Positions 25,447-36,600 of a DNA stretch of 64,000 bases are shown piece by piece; positions within the stretch are counted from its first letter, which is position 1, and each line of letters starts with the position of its first letter. Made by a program: the position numbers and the translations under genes. The DNA lies in contig OX579641.1 of the NCBI GenBank assembly GCA_951230915.1, forward strand, positions 11,284,001 through 11,348,000, in the 5' to 3' direction. The DNA comes from Antitrichia curtipendula. Taxonomy: Eukaryota; Streptophyta; Bryopsida; Hypnales; Leucodontaceae. A model generated the notes under the pieces. That model was not told the origin of the DNA. It searched no databases and saw only the letters and a program-made list of their open reading frames with translations.

Positions 25447-26250
25447 CACCTCCTCAATTTGTGTTGTGTGAGCTATCACCTAACCACGTGATTTGTCACC
25501 TAAAGCGCAACTAATTGGAAACATGGCATCCTAACTAGCAAAAATGAGTGGCTGATTGGAAAGAGGTTAGCTACCTCAATGTAGGCCCTCAAAGATTGTT
25601 GAAGTATCTAAAGATATAGTGAAAAGAAAGAATTGTCTAGTGAATCAAAGCATTGTGGCCACAACATTTTTTTAAGTCACATTCTTCATAGATATCTGAA
25701 TTTTCTAAAAGTTTAATGAAAAGTCTTCAGTTTGTCTGTTTAAAAATGTTATGTACTAAGTTGAAAACACCTCAAACTGTCTTTGTATCCAAAATGTCTC
25801 TGTATTCATTCTTGACAAGTAGACTTCTATTGAAAGTGTCCCTCAAAGCGCCATTAAATCATTTTCTTACATAATTGCTATTGGTAGACAATTGCTTCTA
25901 TAGATTTCGATTTTATGACCAATCTCTATGGCAATTTCAAAGGCCTACAGTAGGGAGCTTCCACTTAAAAAATTCATAGTAATTACTTGTTTTATTCAAT
26001 TTTTTGTTTTTAATTTTTAATTTTCAATTGCTAATACCACAAAAATGTTGTTTTTTCTTGAAAAAGGTGCCTCCAACTACTGTATGTGAAGGTCTGATTC
26101 GGCACCTGAGTGCCAAAATGGAATTTCCACATGAGATTTACAGGGGTCCACGTCACCTCAGACCATTCACAAGATGACATGTATCACATTTTTCTGGAAA
26201 TGATATTATTTATGCTGAATACAACTTTTATGTAGGGTACGCTAAATTAC
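25447..26250. other. AT-rich DNA, no gene seen
   Basis: No coding exon or RNA gene recognised. Phrases such as TTGACAAGTAGACTTCTAT also occur near 6052, so this is older dispersed-repeat sequence. Confidence 0.45.
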
Positions 26251-27210
26251 TTAACTCCTAAAGTCTCAAGGCTTTTTTTCCATCAAAATCCACTCAAAAC
26301 TGCCATTTCTATTGCAAAGAGAAAAATATTTAAAATGATTTATTGTACACATCTAACCTTAGGATCTTGTACTACACTAGTATAAAAATGCACGGAATTC
26401 TTTTCAGAAACTTTGAGCATGTAGATTGCAAGATATTTGCATTTAAAGTGAAGAAAATAAGTTTTTTTTTACACTTTGCTTGACTAAATTTTTTGGCTTT
26501 GAATCTTCTTAGCTAAATTTTTTGGCACTATTGATTTTGATTTTATAATTTTTTATGTTGAAGAATTGAATTGAGAATCTAAGAAAAAAAATTCAACAAA
26601 AGAAACACTTAATTTTCACTCATTAAAAAATTGTTAAATAGAAGAAGCTTCAAAATTGAAGGGATAACTAAACCATTGATAGCTCTGAGATGGAATTGAA
26701 ACACAATAATCCCAACAGTGAGGTTGTTCAAGCCAAAAAACTTAACCTTGCCTAACAATTTTTTTTTGAAAAGTTGTAAAAATTGCTTTCAAAAATGGAT
26801 TCTATTTTTCAAGAGTAGAGTAGTTTTTTTTCAAGAATAGTTTTTCAAGAATAGAATTTTTCAAGAATAGTTTTTTTTTCAAGAAGATGCTTAGATTGCT
26901 CCAAAAATAAGATTGTCCATAACTTGCTCATCACTGGTTCAAATAGAACGAATCAAAGCTTCAAATGTACACAAAAATATAATCTTTCAAAAAAATTAAA
27001 AATTACAGAAATTCACCTTTTTGTGATTTTTTTTGGTGCTCCCCCTCAAGCTGCTTTTTGGACTTAGGGTGGCATAACTTTTATTCCCGGGCGTTGATTG
27101 AAATAAAAATCATATTCCCCAAAAGCTAATCTGATTTCCTATCTTCAAAAAAAGTTTCAAAAAATAATGTTAAAAAATTGAGATCACACGAGCCTGTCTC
27201 TCAAGTAAAT
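26251..27210 (+). mobile_element. Family B TTAA element, copy 1 (right end lost)
   Basis: Starts TTAACTCCTAAAGTCTCAAG and aligns by eye along its length with 61674-62598, for example TTGCAAGATAT, TTGAATCTTCTTAGCT and TTCCCCAAAAGCTAATC. The end of the similarity is near ATTGAGATCACACGAGCCTG; no right terminal repeat is visible. Confidence 0.6.
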
Positions 27211-28230
27211 TGTTTTTTGGCATTTGAAAACGGATGAATTCAAGTGACTAGCTAGCCTAGCCCACGTAGACTCCTATTAGAAAAATCAATTTTACTATAA
27301 GTACCATTAATAGGTCATGCAAAATAGACATGGCAACGTCTCAAGACGTGGAAACACATCGCTGATCACATCTTATCCGTATTAAAAAGGCAAGGCCCAA
27401 AATGTCACCGTCTTAACTACAGCAATGGAGTGGCCCTGTTTGCTCCCTGCCTCTAATTTAATACTCCCTACGTTAATTAGATACGGTAACTCTAGAATGT
27501 GACCGGCCCTTTTTTTTTTGGGCACCATGGGGGCCAGATTGCACCATTTCAATTTTTTTTTTTTTTTTTTTTTTCCACAAAAAACTAATATTTTTTAGCC
27601 AGAAATTTCCCATTTCTACGAAAAATGTGGATGAAGTTGCCAAATTTGGATGAAAAAGTGCATGAATATGATTGAAAAGTAGGTTTGGGTCCAAAAGATG
27701 AAAGAATGTAGAAATACAATGCTTCATCAAATTTTAAGTGATTGCCATCTTGATGCTTTCACAAAAAGGAAAAAAAGAAGGGTTGTGACTATGACCCTCA
27801 CTTAAGGCGAAGGTACCTTGTAACCGATCAAATAAGCAATTATGGACATGGATTGGAGTGGTGCAAGGCAAACCAAATATTTTCAGAGGTGCATTGATAG
27901 AAATGACGGAGATTGCAAAAAAAATTGGTAATTTTATTGCTTGAATTGAAATTACTATGAATTTTGGGAGGCAAAAAGTGCTCCGGACCTATAGACAATC
28001 ACTAGATGCTTCTAATTCCAATCATAGCCAAACTACTTTCTTGCTCATTACTACTTGCTTTCTTGTTCACCACTTTGGGACATGTCTCATGACCTTATTA
28101 GTCCCAACCTAGAAAAAGAAAAAATAACGCATTCCAAGGATTGGTTGGAAATTGAACGCCAACCTTGGTGGGAAATAGAGTACCCTACATGTTGCACATG
28201 GTGTCATGACCCTTGTGACAACCTTCAAAC
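27211..28230. other. Non-coding DNA with homopolymer tract
   Basis: Contains a T-run at about 27549-27574 and short spurious open frames. No gene recognised. Confidence 0.45.
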
Positions 28231-28425
28231 CTTTGATGGATGAATGCATTGATAGATGAAAGAATTTATGATGATTGTGTCATGACTTTCATGTCCTGAC
28301 CTTTGATGGATGAATGCATTCATGAATCATGAAAGAATTTATGATGATTGTGTCATGACTTTCATGTCATGACCTTTGATGGATGATTGCATTCATGGAT
28401 CATGAACTAATTTATGATGAAATGT
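28231..28425. repeat. ~72-bp tandem repeat, about 2.7 copies
   Basis: Units begin CTTTGATGGATGAATGCATT at 28231, 28301 and 28374 (the third with one change). The first two end in a CATGACTTTCATG phrase. Spacing is 70 and 73 bp. Confidence 0.8.
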
Positions 28426-28439
28426 GCACTAGTAGATAA

Positions 28440-29110
28440 GCAGAGACTGCCTGGAGATAGAGATCTCTAGATGGTGGATTTGTGCATTGAAGTTAAACAA
28501 CTTCAATTGGATGACAAGGGCACTAGAATGCTTGGAGATAGATATCTACACGTGATGGATTTATGTAGTGAAGTTGACAACTCCACTTGGATGACTAGTG
28601 CACTGGAGTTAGACAACTCCCAAACAAAGACAAGCAGATGGAACTTGGAGTTAGATAACTCCAAGTAGAAGATCAAGATATGGATAAGAGATTTAGATAA
28701 GATATAATTGAAGAAGTATAACTAGGACTTTTACTTTAGTGGATGGTTTTAGATAGAACCACGAATAGAAAGCTAAAAGTAGAAAAGAAGTTCTAGTCTA
28801 TATTAAGGACTAATAGTCTTTATTAATAGTCTCGATGATATAAGATGGAGCTTAGGGGTGAGGAGACAATCTCTGCTTGGAGATTGATCTCTCTCTATGG
28901 TCGGGTGGTTTGAGCTCTTGTGTAACGTTCTTGTAATAAGTACATTTGGTGTTCATACTTAGAGTGCATTGTGATTTGACGTTATAAGTCATGGGAGGTT
29001 TGTAATACATGCTTACTTGATTGAAAATGGATACCTCTACCTTGGTTGTTTCCACAATAAAAAAACCGTATCTATGATATCCAATGCAATTTGTGTCATA
29101 GTATCATCCA
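28440..29110 (+). repeat. Possible solo LTR of a retrotransposon
   Basis: The run of features resembles a plant LTR: short AACTCCA/TGGATGAC repeats, a purine-rich segment, GAGCTCTTGTGTAACGTTC, then CCACAATAAAAAAACCG and a final GTGTCATAGTATCA. No internal retroelement domain or primer-binding site follows, and target duplications were not found. The call is tentative. Confidence 0.3.
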
Positions 29111-30273
29111 TCATGAAGTATGTACAATGAGGGACCAGTAGTGCCGGAGTTCAAAAACAAAAAGAAGACGAAACTCTTTGAAACACCTAAACTTGGTTTG
29201 ATGGAGTTTGGTAGTGTGTTTCTTTGGTACTATTCTTAGTTAAAGTTTCCTTTGACACCCCTTCTACAATACTAGGGTTCAATTTACAATTAACTCTATT
29301 ATTGTCGTGTTTTCATTTGCACAGTTTTCATTCATTCATCTCTAATGACATGATCTATAGAACTTCTCAATGAAACCTTAACTCGATGAAACCGTGTTTG
29401 ATGGGTCAAGGTTTTAGATTTGTGTTTACATATATAACGACCATGAACCTGAGCCAAAACTTGATTAGAGAGGAAAAAAATTAAAAAATGACAGATCTTC
29501 TTGTTGGGAATGAATTCAACTGCAAAAAAAATGGACAAAGAGGTTTTGAAATCAGATCTCGCTTCTTGGTCGTTGTCAATCCCACAATACGAAAAAACCT
29601 AATCATAAACCTCAATTGCAGCTTTAGTTTACTGATCAAATAACATTAGCTTGCATCAAGGTAGTATGCTCTAAAAGTGGCCATTCTACTTTGTCCGCTT
29701 TTTTTGTAGGTTTGCATGAACAGAAATATATTTTAATTTATTTTTCAGAAAAAGAAAATTAGATGCCAAACGTAACACGAGTGGTTTCATGTTTTTTGAA
29801 GTTTTTTTGAATTAGTTATGAATTTTCAAATATCTCTGTTATAAGTACCTATTTGTGACCCTAGGACTCCACAAATGCATCCACTTGCAACTTCTAAAAT
29901 GATTTGAGGAAATAAAGGCCAATGATTGGCTCTTGCAATAAAGAACAATTTTTTTCTCAATTCAATCAATGGCTAAAGTGGTCCATTTAAGGATCACCTC
30001 ATATCCATTCAATAGCTTTTTATAGGGTAAATTTGAAGAGGATGGTCGGTTTTAGAGCAGACTACCTTAGACTACCTTAGAGTTAAATTAGATGCTTGAA
30101 AATTAAATGTTGGTCACCAATGAGTTGGCATGGTCACCGAAACTCTCTTAGTAATCAATGGAGTCCAATCCCTGTTCATTGAAACTAAAGGAATAATTCT
30201 GGCTGTCCATGTAGGATCAAGAGTAATCTCCACATGCATGCAGTTTCAAATCCCTCTCTAGAAGTATCTTACC
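29111..30273. other. AT-rich DNA, no gene seen
   Basis: No recognisable exon. Short open frames have no family resemblance. Confidence 0.45.
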
Positions 30274-30316
30274 TTAAACCCTGAACCCTAAAAAACCCTA
30301 AACCCTAAATCCTAAA
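30274..30316. repeat. Interstitial telomere-like repeat
   Basis: Five or so imperfect CCCTAAA units (TAAACCCTGAACCCTAAAAAACCCTAAACC..., abridged). CCCTAAA/TTTAGGG is the usual plant telomere unit. Short patches of it are common inside plant chromosomes. Confidence 0.8.
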
Positions 30317-30839
30317 TAGGTTTTTTTAGACACTGTTGAATGCTATGACTTCGATGTTCAGTGAATTCACGGTTGGATTCAGCATTAACTGTGTTACCTA
30401 TATCCACGAGGTAAAGGCATTGTGACAATTTCAATATAACGACAGCTAAGCTTAGCAGCATCCATCACAGAAATGACATTGATGTTCTTCATGTTATTTT
30501 AAACAGTGTGATTTTCATTGAATTTTCATCCACTTACATCTAAATTTCATCCAAATTCATTAACCCATAAACACTGCCGAGGATGTTTTCTGGCCAATGA
30601 ATGATAAGATAATCTTCTGTATAGGACAAAAGTGCAACTATTCATCTTTCCAATTTTGTGCAAAAAGGGAAGATCAGCTACAGTAGTTTGTCTTCCAATG
30701 AGTGCTCTTGCATTATTTTAATCCAACAATTCACACGGTGACAAAACAAATGATTTCCACGGCTATATGCCCGCCGTTTAAGGGTTAATATCATCAGGAA
30801 AAAGCCACCCGTTGCTGCAGTACTGTTTCAATAGGTTAC

Positions 30840-31010
30840 CAATACAATATTGAAAGTGTATTGTTGCAATACTTGAAACAATATACTTTTAATAAAAATA
30901 CAATGTTCCCATTGAAACTATATTGTTGCATTATTACTTGCAGTAATGCAACAATATACTTTCAATACTATACTGTTAATCCATTGAAACAATGTTGCAA
31001 CAATATTGAA
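30840..31010. repeat. Locally self-complementary ATTGTTGCAATA-rich segment
   Basis: The word ATTGTTGCA and its partner GCAACAAT recur about eight times in both orientations, with AATATACTTTTAAT between, giving several alternative hairpins. No function can be assigned. Confidence 0.55.
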
Positions 31011-31031
31011 GCACTGAGGGGTTACTTTCCC

Positions 31032-31115
31032 GATGCAATGTTCACATTCTAAAGTGTTCATTGCATTCTTCTTGATGCGATGTTCACATTCTAAAGTGTT
31101 CACTGCATTCTTCTC
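31032..31115. repeat. 42-bp tandem duplication
   Basis: GATGCAATGTTCACATTCTA and GATGCGATGTTCACATTCTA begin two adjacent 42-bp units that end CATTGCATTCTTCTT and CACTGCATTCTTCTC. Confidence 0.85.
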
Positions 31116-32572
31116 AATTAGTGTGGGGAGTGTTGCAATATTCAAACTTTTTTTTTTAATGCAGTGGGTTTTTTCCATTTGTTCAAAAAATAAATAAACA
31201 AGTAAATAAATAAATATATTCAAACTCTTGCACTGATTGCATTCGCTTTTGTAAGAAGATGGGACAAAGGGCAGTAGCAATCATCAAGCCACTAAAAAAA
31301 CATTTGACTTTTCCTCTTTTCCTTCTTTTCTTCCCAAGGTGCCCCAAAACTTCCAAGTCTTCGGGTATCTTATCTCCAAGTCGTGTAGGTCCCAATGGTC
31401 ACACAAATATCAAAGTCGTTCACCAATTCAGGCCCACTAATGAGCACAGAAGACTTGCGAGCCAAGCCCGTCACAAAAGTCCAAATACGAAAAATTTCAA
31501 CCTACATCAAATCTGCACTCACTAGGAGTATCATTGACACCTTTTTCGAAATAAGGAGCCTCTCATGGTGGACACCTTGTAACTGGGTCTTGAGAGCACG
31601 CACTTACAGCGGTTTTATTGCAAGTAGGAGAAACTCGTTCTACCGACTTACCGAGAACCGTCATGCACCTACACAAGAAACAGAGCAATTGCAGGTACCG
31701 ACTGAATAGTTGGAACCACCTGTAGCGATGAGAAACAGCAGCGATGGACCATGATAATAAATTGATGAAAGAATTGTTCAAGTTGAACAAGACCTACACT
31801 GGTGTGTTAAAAAGTATTGAGAGTTCTATTACTGACAAAGTATGTACCCTGCATACCGTACTCCTAAGATTGGGCACTGGAAACATATGCAGATTGCTGT
31901 CTGAAATTGCTGTAAGTAATATCATGACATGCCAAGCCATTCTGGATCCCAAACCTAACTATGCTACACCAAAAAGGATGTATAGATGGACACGCTATGA
32001 ATGCCCTTTCGATACTGGAGACGTAAATATAGTTACAAATCAGCAACATTGTGCGTTCCGCTCGCAAACAGAAAATTCTTCCCGTACACACTCATCCAAA
32101 AATGAAGAGTATTTTCCAAGCCCTGAACACAAACAAAACGAGGAGATTAACTGCTACTCTAGTGCAACTCCCCTTCCCTCCCTCTTTCTTTTACTTCCTC
32201 ACGGCTTATCTGGTTGACATTGAGGCACGTCGAGCTGTACGAAATGAATATTGAGAATATGAAGGGCGCGCCGAGAATATGTCTCCATGACTTGGATAAG
32301 CAGTCAACCTGTCTTTCACATTCTCAATGCTCACATCGCACAGGTTTCGTTTCCAGAGCAGACGTAACAGCACTGAGCATTTTATGAATTTCCAGAGCAG
32401 GGTTGGCTTAACAGGAGGATGTAATGGCAATGGCAGGCACAAAATCTTCAACAGCAATCGAGGACATTGAGAATGAACGACAATCAAGTACTTCAGAAAA
32501 GAATTCTGACCTTAAGCACCTGGGTTCCCCTACAAGTGCAGCAGCAGCTGAGCAGAAATGCTAGTATGAAAA
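31116..32572. other. Unrecognised sequence 3' of the kinase
   Basis: Base composition is closer to genic. A plus-strand open frame from 31744 (MDHDNKLMKELFKLNKTYTG...) runs to a possible donor GCT|GTAAGT at about 31912, but matches no known family and has no convincing partner exons. The part next to 32572 is probably 3' UTR of the minus-strand gene. Confidence 0.35.
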
Positions 32573-33634
32573 TTAGTGGGCATTGATAAGTGCAGCCTCC
32601 CTCCAAATGAGATGTTTCACATGATCCACAGTAAGACTGGGCAGATAGGCATCGAAGTCGAACATAAGATGACAGGTGGGCTCGTCACTTAAATCATGAA
32701 GCGCTGCTAGATAGGGATGAGCCAAAGCCTCTTCAGCAGTTATCCGATTGGATGGGTTGAATCGCAGCATCTTCTCAGCTAAATCACACGCTATTGCTGT
32801 AGTTTGCGGAAACCTCGAAACCAAAGGCTTCCTTTCCTGACCCAACAACGCCATCTGTATCCTTTGCCGAGCATCGGGGTTTTGCAAAAACGAAAGGTCT
32901 GAAGCATCAGGAGTTCCTAGAAGCTCTGTAATGAGTTTCAAGTGATTCACAGGGTGTTCCTGCCTTGACCTAATGGGAAACAAAGGTTGCCCCGTGAGCA
33001 TTTCCATGAATATACAACCCACTGACCACATATCCACAGCTGCTGTGTACATTCGGCTCCCCAGCAAGAGCTCAGGAGCTCGGTAGGGTCGAGTAACAAC
33101 GTACTCCGTGAGGAAGTCATCTTCTGCGGAGGTTCGAGCCAAGCCAAAATCACAAATCTTGAGTAGACAGTCGTTGCAGTTGATGAGAAGGTTACTAGGT
33201 TTCAGGTCACGGTGCAATATATTGGCAGAATGGATATACTTCAAGCCCCGCAAGAGTTGGTAGAGCAGGAACTGACAGTGGTATTCGTCGAGTTTGGTGG
33301 ACCGCACGATTTGGTGAAGGTCTGTGTCCATGAGCTCATTCGCAATGTACGCATCATGGAAATCTTCGATATTGGCAGGCACAATAATGTCTCTGATTGG
33401 AATGATGTTGTCATGCTCTGTGTGCCGGAGCAACAAAATCTCTCGAAGCGTGCGCCTCGCTGTTGTGTTGTTCTGAAAAGCGTTGCCTATCTTCTTGATG
33501 GCAACCTTCTCTCCTGTCTCTCTGTTAGTGAAAGCACAAACATCGCCATACGCTCCATGCCCAATGGGACCATTCATAACATACTTATCGTAGACTTCGA
33601 ACTTGTCCCCCCTGACATTGTACTGCGTATACTT
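32573..33634 (-). other. MAP kinase part of the chimera, intronless
   Basis: Kinase homology starts at [14 protein letters not shown] (residue 77 counted from the ATG at 33862) and runs to the stop. Visible in order: glycine loop GHGAYG (101-106), catalytic Lys in VAIKK (123), HRDLKPSN (217-224), DFG (238-240), TEY activation motif (252-254), APE (262-264), and a plant CD docking motif [10 protein letters not shown] (388-397). All catalytic residues are present. Two departures stand out: TRPYRAPE where MAPKs have TRWYRAPE, and a longer [13 protein letters not shown] where plant MAPKs have a short G-x-D-Y-V-H-Q type stretch. TEY plus the CD motif fits plant group A/B MAPKs. The 1062 coding bases contain no intron, although group A/B MAPK genes normally have several, suggesting a retrocopy. 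No poly-A tract or flanking duplication was found to confirm this. Confidence 0.92.
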
Positions 33635-36384
33635 CATTTCTTGTGTCGTTTCTGGCACGTTTCCAATACGAGACTCGCACTCCATATCCGGACGATGGTC
33701 CTCCAAAACTTGATTCTCTGCCTCCACAGTCTGGCAACTGGTATCGCCAGCACTTTCCTTGTCGTAATCATGACGTGACTCACAGTCCATATCCCCCTGT
33801 CTCTCCTCTATGCCAGCTCTATCCGCCGCATCAAAGCTCTTGCATAGAATCTCATACGTCATCTCCGTGCCAGTCTGAAAAAGTAAGAAAAATTTCCCAG
33901 AAGAAAGTTAACATGAAAGTCAAGTACCGCACACACTGAACCAGATATAAGTACATTAACTAAAACAACTCAGATGTATGTACTTGCCTGTGAGTTTTCC
34001 CATGTTGAACGAGATCTAGTTGCCACCGTGTACCTACACCACAGAATGCGCCGTAAGAGAAGTCCACGACGAGAAAGGATGGAATTAAGTCGATCCATAA
34101 CTGGTGTGGACATGAAATTGAATGCGCCGAAGTAAACTCATATCAAGACCAACTTTGAAAACTTGAATAAGATTCAGTGAACATCAAGTCCTATTCAAAA
34201 AGCTTACAGCTCTAAACGAAGAAATACGCAACATCCCAAACTCGAATATGATTCTACTTCGTGGTCTAGCACAATGTGTTAAAAGAAAAAATGAATCTCG
34301 GATGTTCCAAGAATTTACCCTAAGCGACCAGAGTAAAACGCTAGTGCCCTTGTGTTTCTCTTATGGACAGCTAGGAGCACTGCTTTCATATTGTTCTGCA
34401 AACAAAAGGTGATGTCAAATATACTTGAACAACTGCCATCGGGCCTCCACAGATGCTTTACGTGCCCAGAAATAGTAAGAACAAACACAAATGAATAAGG
34501 AGTATACCAAGAAGATCTGACTATAGAATGAACGCATACGACATGTGCCTTCAAAATATAAGCAAAGTGGTGGAGAAGGGCACCTTCCGAGCAACCAATT
34601 CGAGAAACTGCATCAAATACTTGCCGAGCCCTTTTCCTTGCACCGATTTTTCCAATTGCGTCTCATATATATACAGGACTGGAACCTCATGTTCCAGACC
34701 AAATCTGAAATGAACAAAAGCCACCAATTGACCACCTTCGCCTGTCCGAGACGCTGAGCTGTTACCCCCTTCAACAGCAGCAAAGCCGTTTCTGACAAAT
34801 ATAAAGCGTGCATCAGGAGATACCATTTCCCAACGCTTCATATTCTCTTCAGCTGGCCATTCATGGGGCCCAAATAATACTTCCATATTCATCTGCTCTG
34901 CACAAAGGCAACTGCCATGAGCACCACGTGATGAAGTCTGATTGATTCGACAAGCATTTCATAGCTGTGAAAGAATAAACCATTCAACACACAACATGTT
35001 GGACATGATGCCTGACCATTATCAGATTCTGCATATATTGTTGCACGGAGGCAGTTAAAGCATCACCAGAGCCAGCTTCCAAAGTCAAATTCAGACCTGC
35101 ATCAATCAATCAATCACCACGTCCAACTAAAATCCATTATTTCTGGTCACCCCCAAACCGAGCCATACAGTGAAAAATTGAAGGAACACTGCCTGCACTT
35201 TCATACATGTGAACATAGACTAAGACAGAGGATACTAAAACCGAGTGAACTAAATTGCAAATGAAATTCTCACATCGAGTGAGAAAAATTTGATCTCAAA
35301 GTGAGTTCGCCTCTTGTACCCAAAGTGGTATCTCTCCAGAGACTCAATTCTGGGCACGGACCGTGGAGTAGAATTAGCAATGGAAACCTAATTAGTTTTT
35401 CTCAAGTCTCTCTAACCTGTTTGAAGTCTCACTAATTTGTTCTTCGTTACTTACGACCCGGTTTTTGTGAAGGGTCCGTGATCTAAATCACGGAGGTCCC
35501 ATAGTAGACCCGCGCGCAATTCTGATCTCACAATAACAAAACATTCTTACGTAGGGGTTAAAATGCATAAAATGAAGCAAATTGGATCCGAGAATTGAAG
35601 AAACGCTACCTGCACCTGAATACATAGCCTAACAATTGCAAAACTCACCATTCCGATTGTACGTGCGAAACGACGGAAACTCCAGAATAGGGTCCACCTT
35701 CGCAGCTGCAGTTCGAACTGCAATCTCAGCCTCCGAAGGCTCCTAATTGCCACACATTCACACTTCAGGAACTCAAATGCGCAATAAATACCTAATCCAA
35801 ACCAAATCACAAAATCCAAACGCTCTCCACATCAAATCTTCACAAGTTAGACCTAAAAGGACCTTTCCCGGCGTAGCACTTCGCTTCAATCAGAAAACCA
35901 AGCCCGCACCCCCACCCACCCCGGTCTCACAACTGCATTGCCGACATGAACAGTAACTAATCCCACGTCTAAAGCCAATTCCTCGTCTACACAAACCCGA
36001 GAGAATTGAAGTACTGAAACTCAACGCGTTCAACAAAACCCTTCAATCGATCCATCTCAATCCTCCACGGTACTGTTCAACCGGAAAACCCGGGATCGAG
36101 CCATATCCACTCCACAGCAGGTACAGAGAATCACAAACGACTAACCAAGTGTACTACAACCAGAACGAACTAACCAAACCCTCGCCTTCTGCCCTTCTTC
36201 CAAAACACAGTTCAATTCTCCGACATTCAGCCAAATCCCGACATGGCCACAACTGGCCACGACCTCTGGCACGGAACCAGAAGAGAATCAAACGAAAGCG
36301 TTCACTCACATCCACATGCTTCTTCTCTCTACTGCTCGCGCCCTGGTGCTCATAGTGGTCGTAATGGTGCTTCTTCCGATCCAT
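32573..36384 (-). CDS. NAA40: Chimeric gene: NAA40/NatD-type N-terminal acetyltransferase fused to MAP kinase
   Basis: Minus-strand exons, 5' to 3': 36310-36384 (ATG), 35649-35742, 35017-35096, 34584-34892, 34319-34395, a tentative 34208-34253, and 32573-33874 (TAA). Exons 1-5 encode a NatD-like protein: [61 protein letters not shown], the acetyl-CoA loop QGKGLG, and [15 protein letters not shown]. The last exon opens [15 protein letters not shown], the usual C-terminus of plant NAA40 proteins, then continues with no stop through a 57-residue linker into a complete MAPK. Phases agree at every junction. The linking exon 6 is chosen on phase and length only (15 residues expected) and is poorly conserved. 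NAA40 normally acetylates the N-termini of histones H4 and H2A. The predicted product is about 660 residues. An independent kinase transcript starting inside the last exon is the main alternative. Confidence 0.8.
34208..34253 (-). other. Tentative linking exon of the chimera
   Basis: 46 bp between an acceptor ...GAAGTAG and a donor GTAAGC. It joins a phase-2 exon to a phase-0 exon as required and gives [15 protein letters not shown], the right length but only weakly like the usual Y-x-ISSISPS segment. Acceptors a few bases upstream keep the same frame. The region 33875-34318 offers no better candidate. Confidence 0.35.
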
Positions 36385-36401
36385 ACCGACTTCCAACCAA
36401 A

Positions 36402-36600
36402 CCTTTGGTTGGTTGGTTGGTTTTCAAGGTACCCCCCCCTTCTGCTTCTGCTGCTGTCGTTGATCTGGAGTTGAGGGGAAGCAACAACCAAGGCCACAAA
36501 GCTAGAACATGATCTCCAAGTAAGCCCAAGCCGAGGGTTTTGTGCAACGGTTGGAAACCGAAACACCCTACCTAGCTGTCTCTCTCTCTCTCTCTCTTTC
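36402..36600 (-). promoter_or_regulatory. Putative 5' UTR/promoter of the chimera with GA and CCAA repeats
   Basis: Upstream of the ATG at 36384 on the minus strand lie a (CCAA)n tract (about 36402-36422) and a (GA)n tract (about 36579-36597). GA/CT-rich 5' leaders are common in plant genes. No TATA box can be assigned with confidence. Confidence 0.4.

Noticed and set aside
31259..32217. Plus-strand gene downstream of the kinase
   Set aside because: Open frames of 88-157 codons overlap in different frames, match no known family and lack a consistent set of splice phases. Kept only as unrecognised sequence.
33212..33778. 188-codon plus-strand open frame opposite the kinase
   Set aside because: It is an antisense shadow of the MAPK and linker sequence. 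Its translation shows no domain, and the minus strand has clear kinase motifs.
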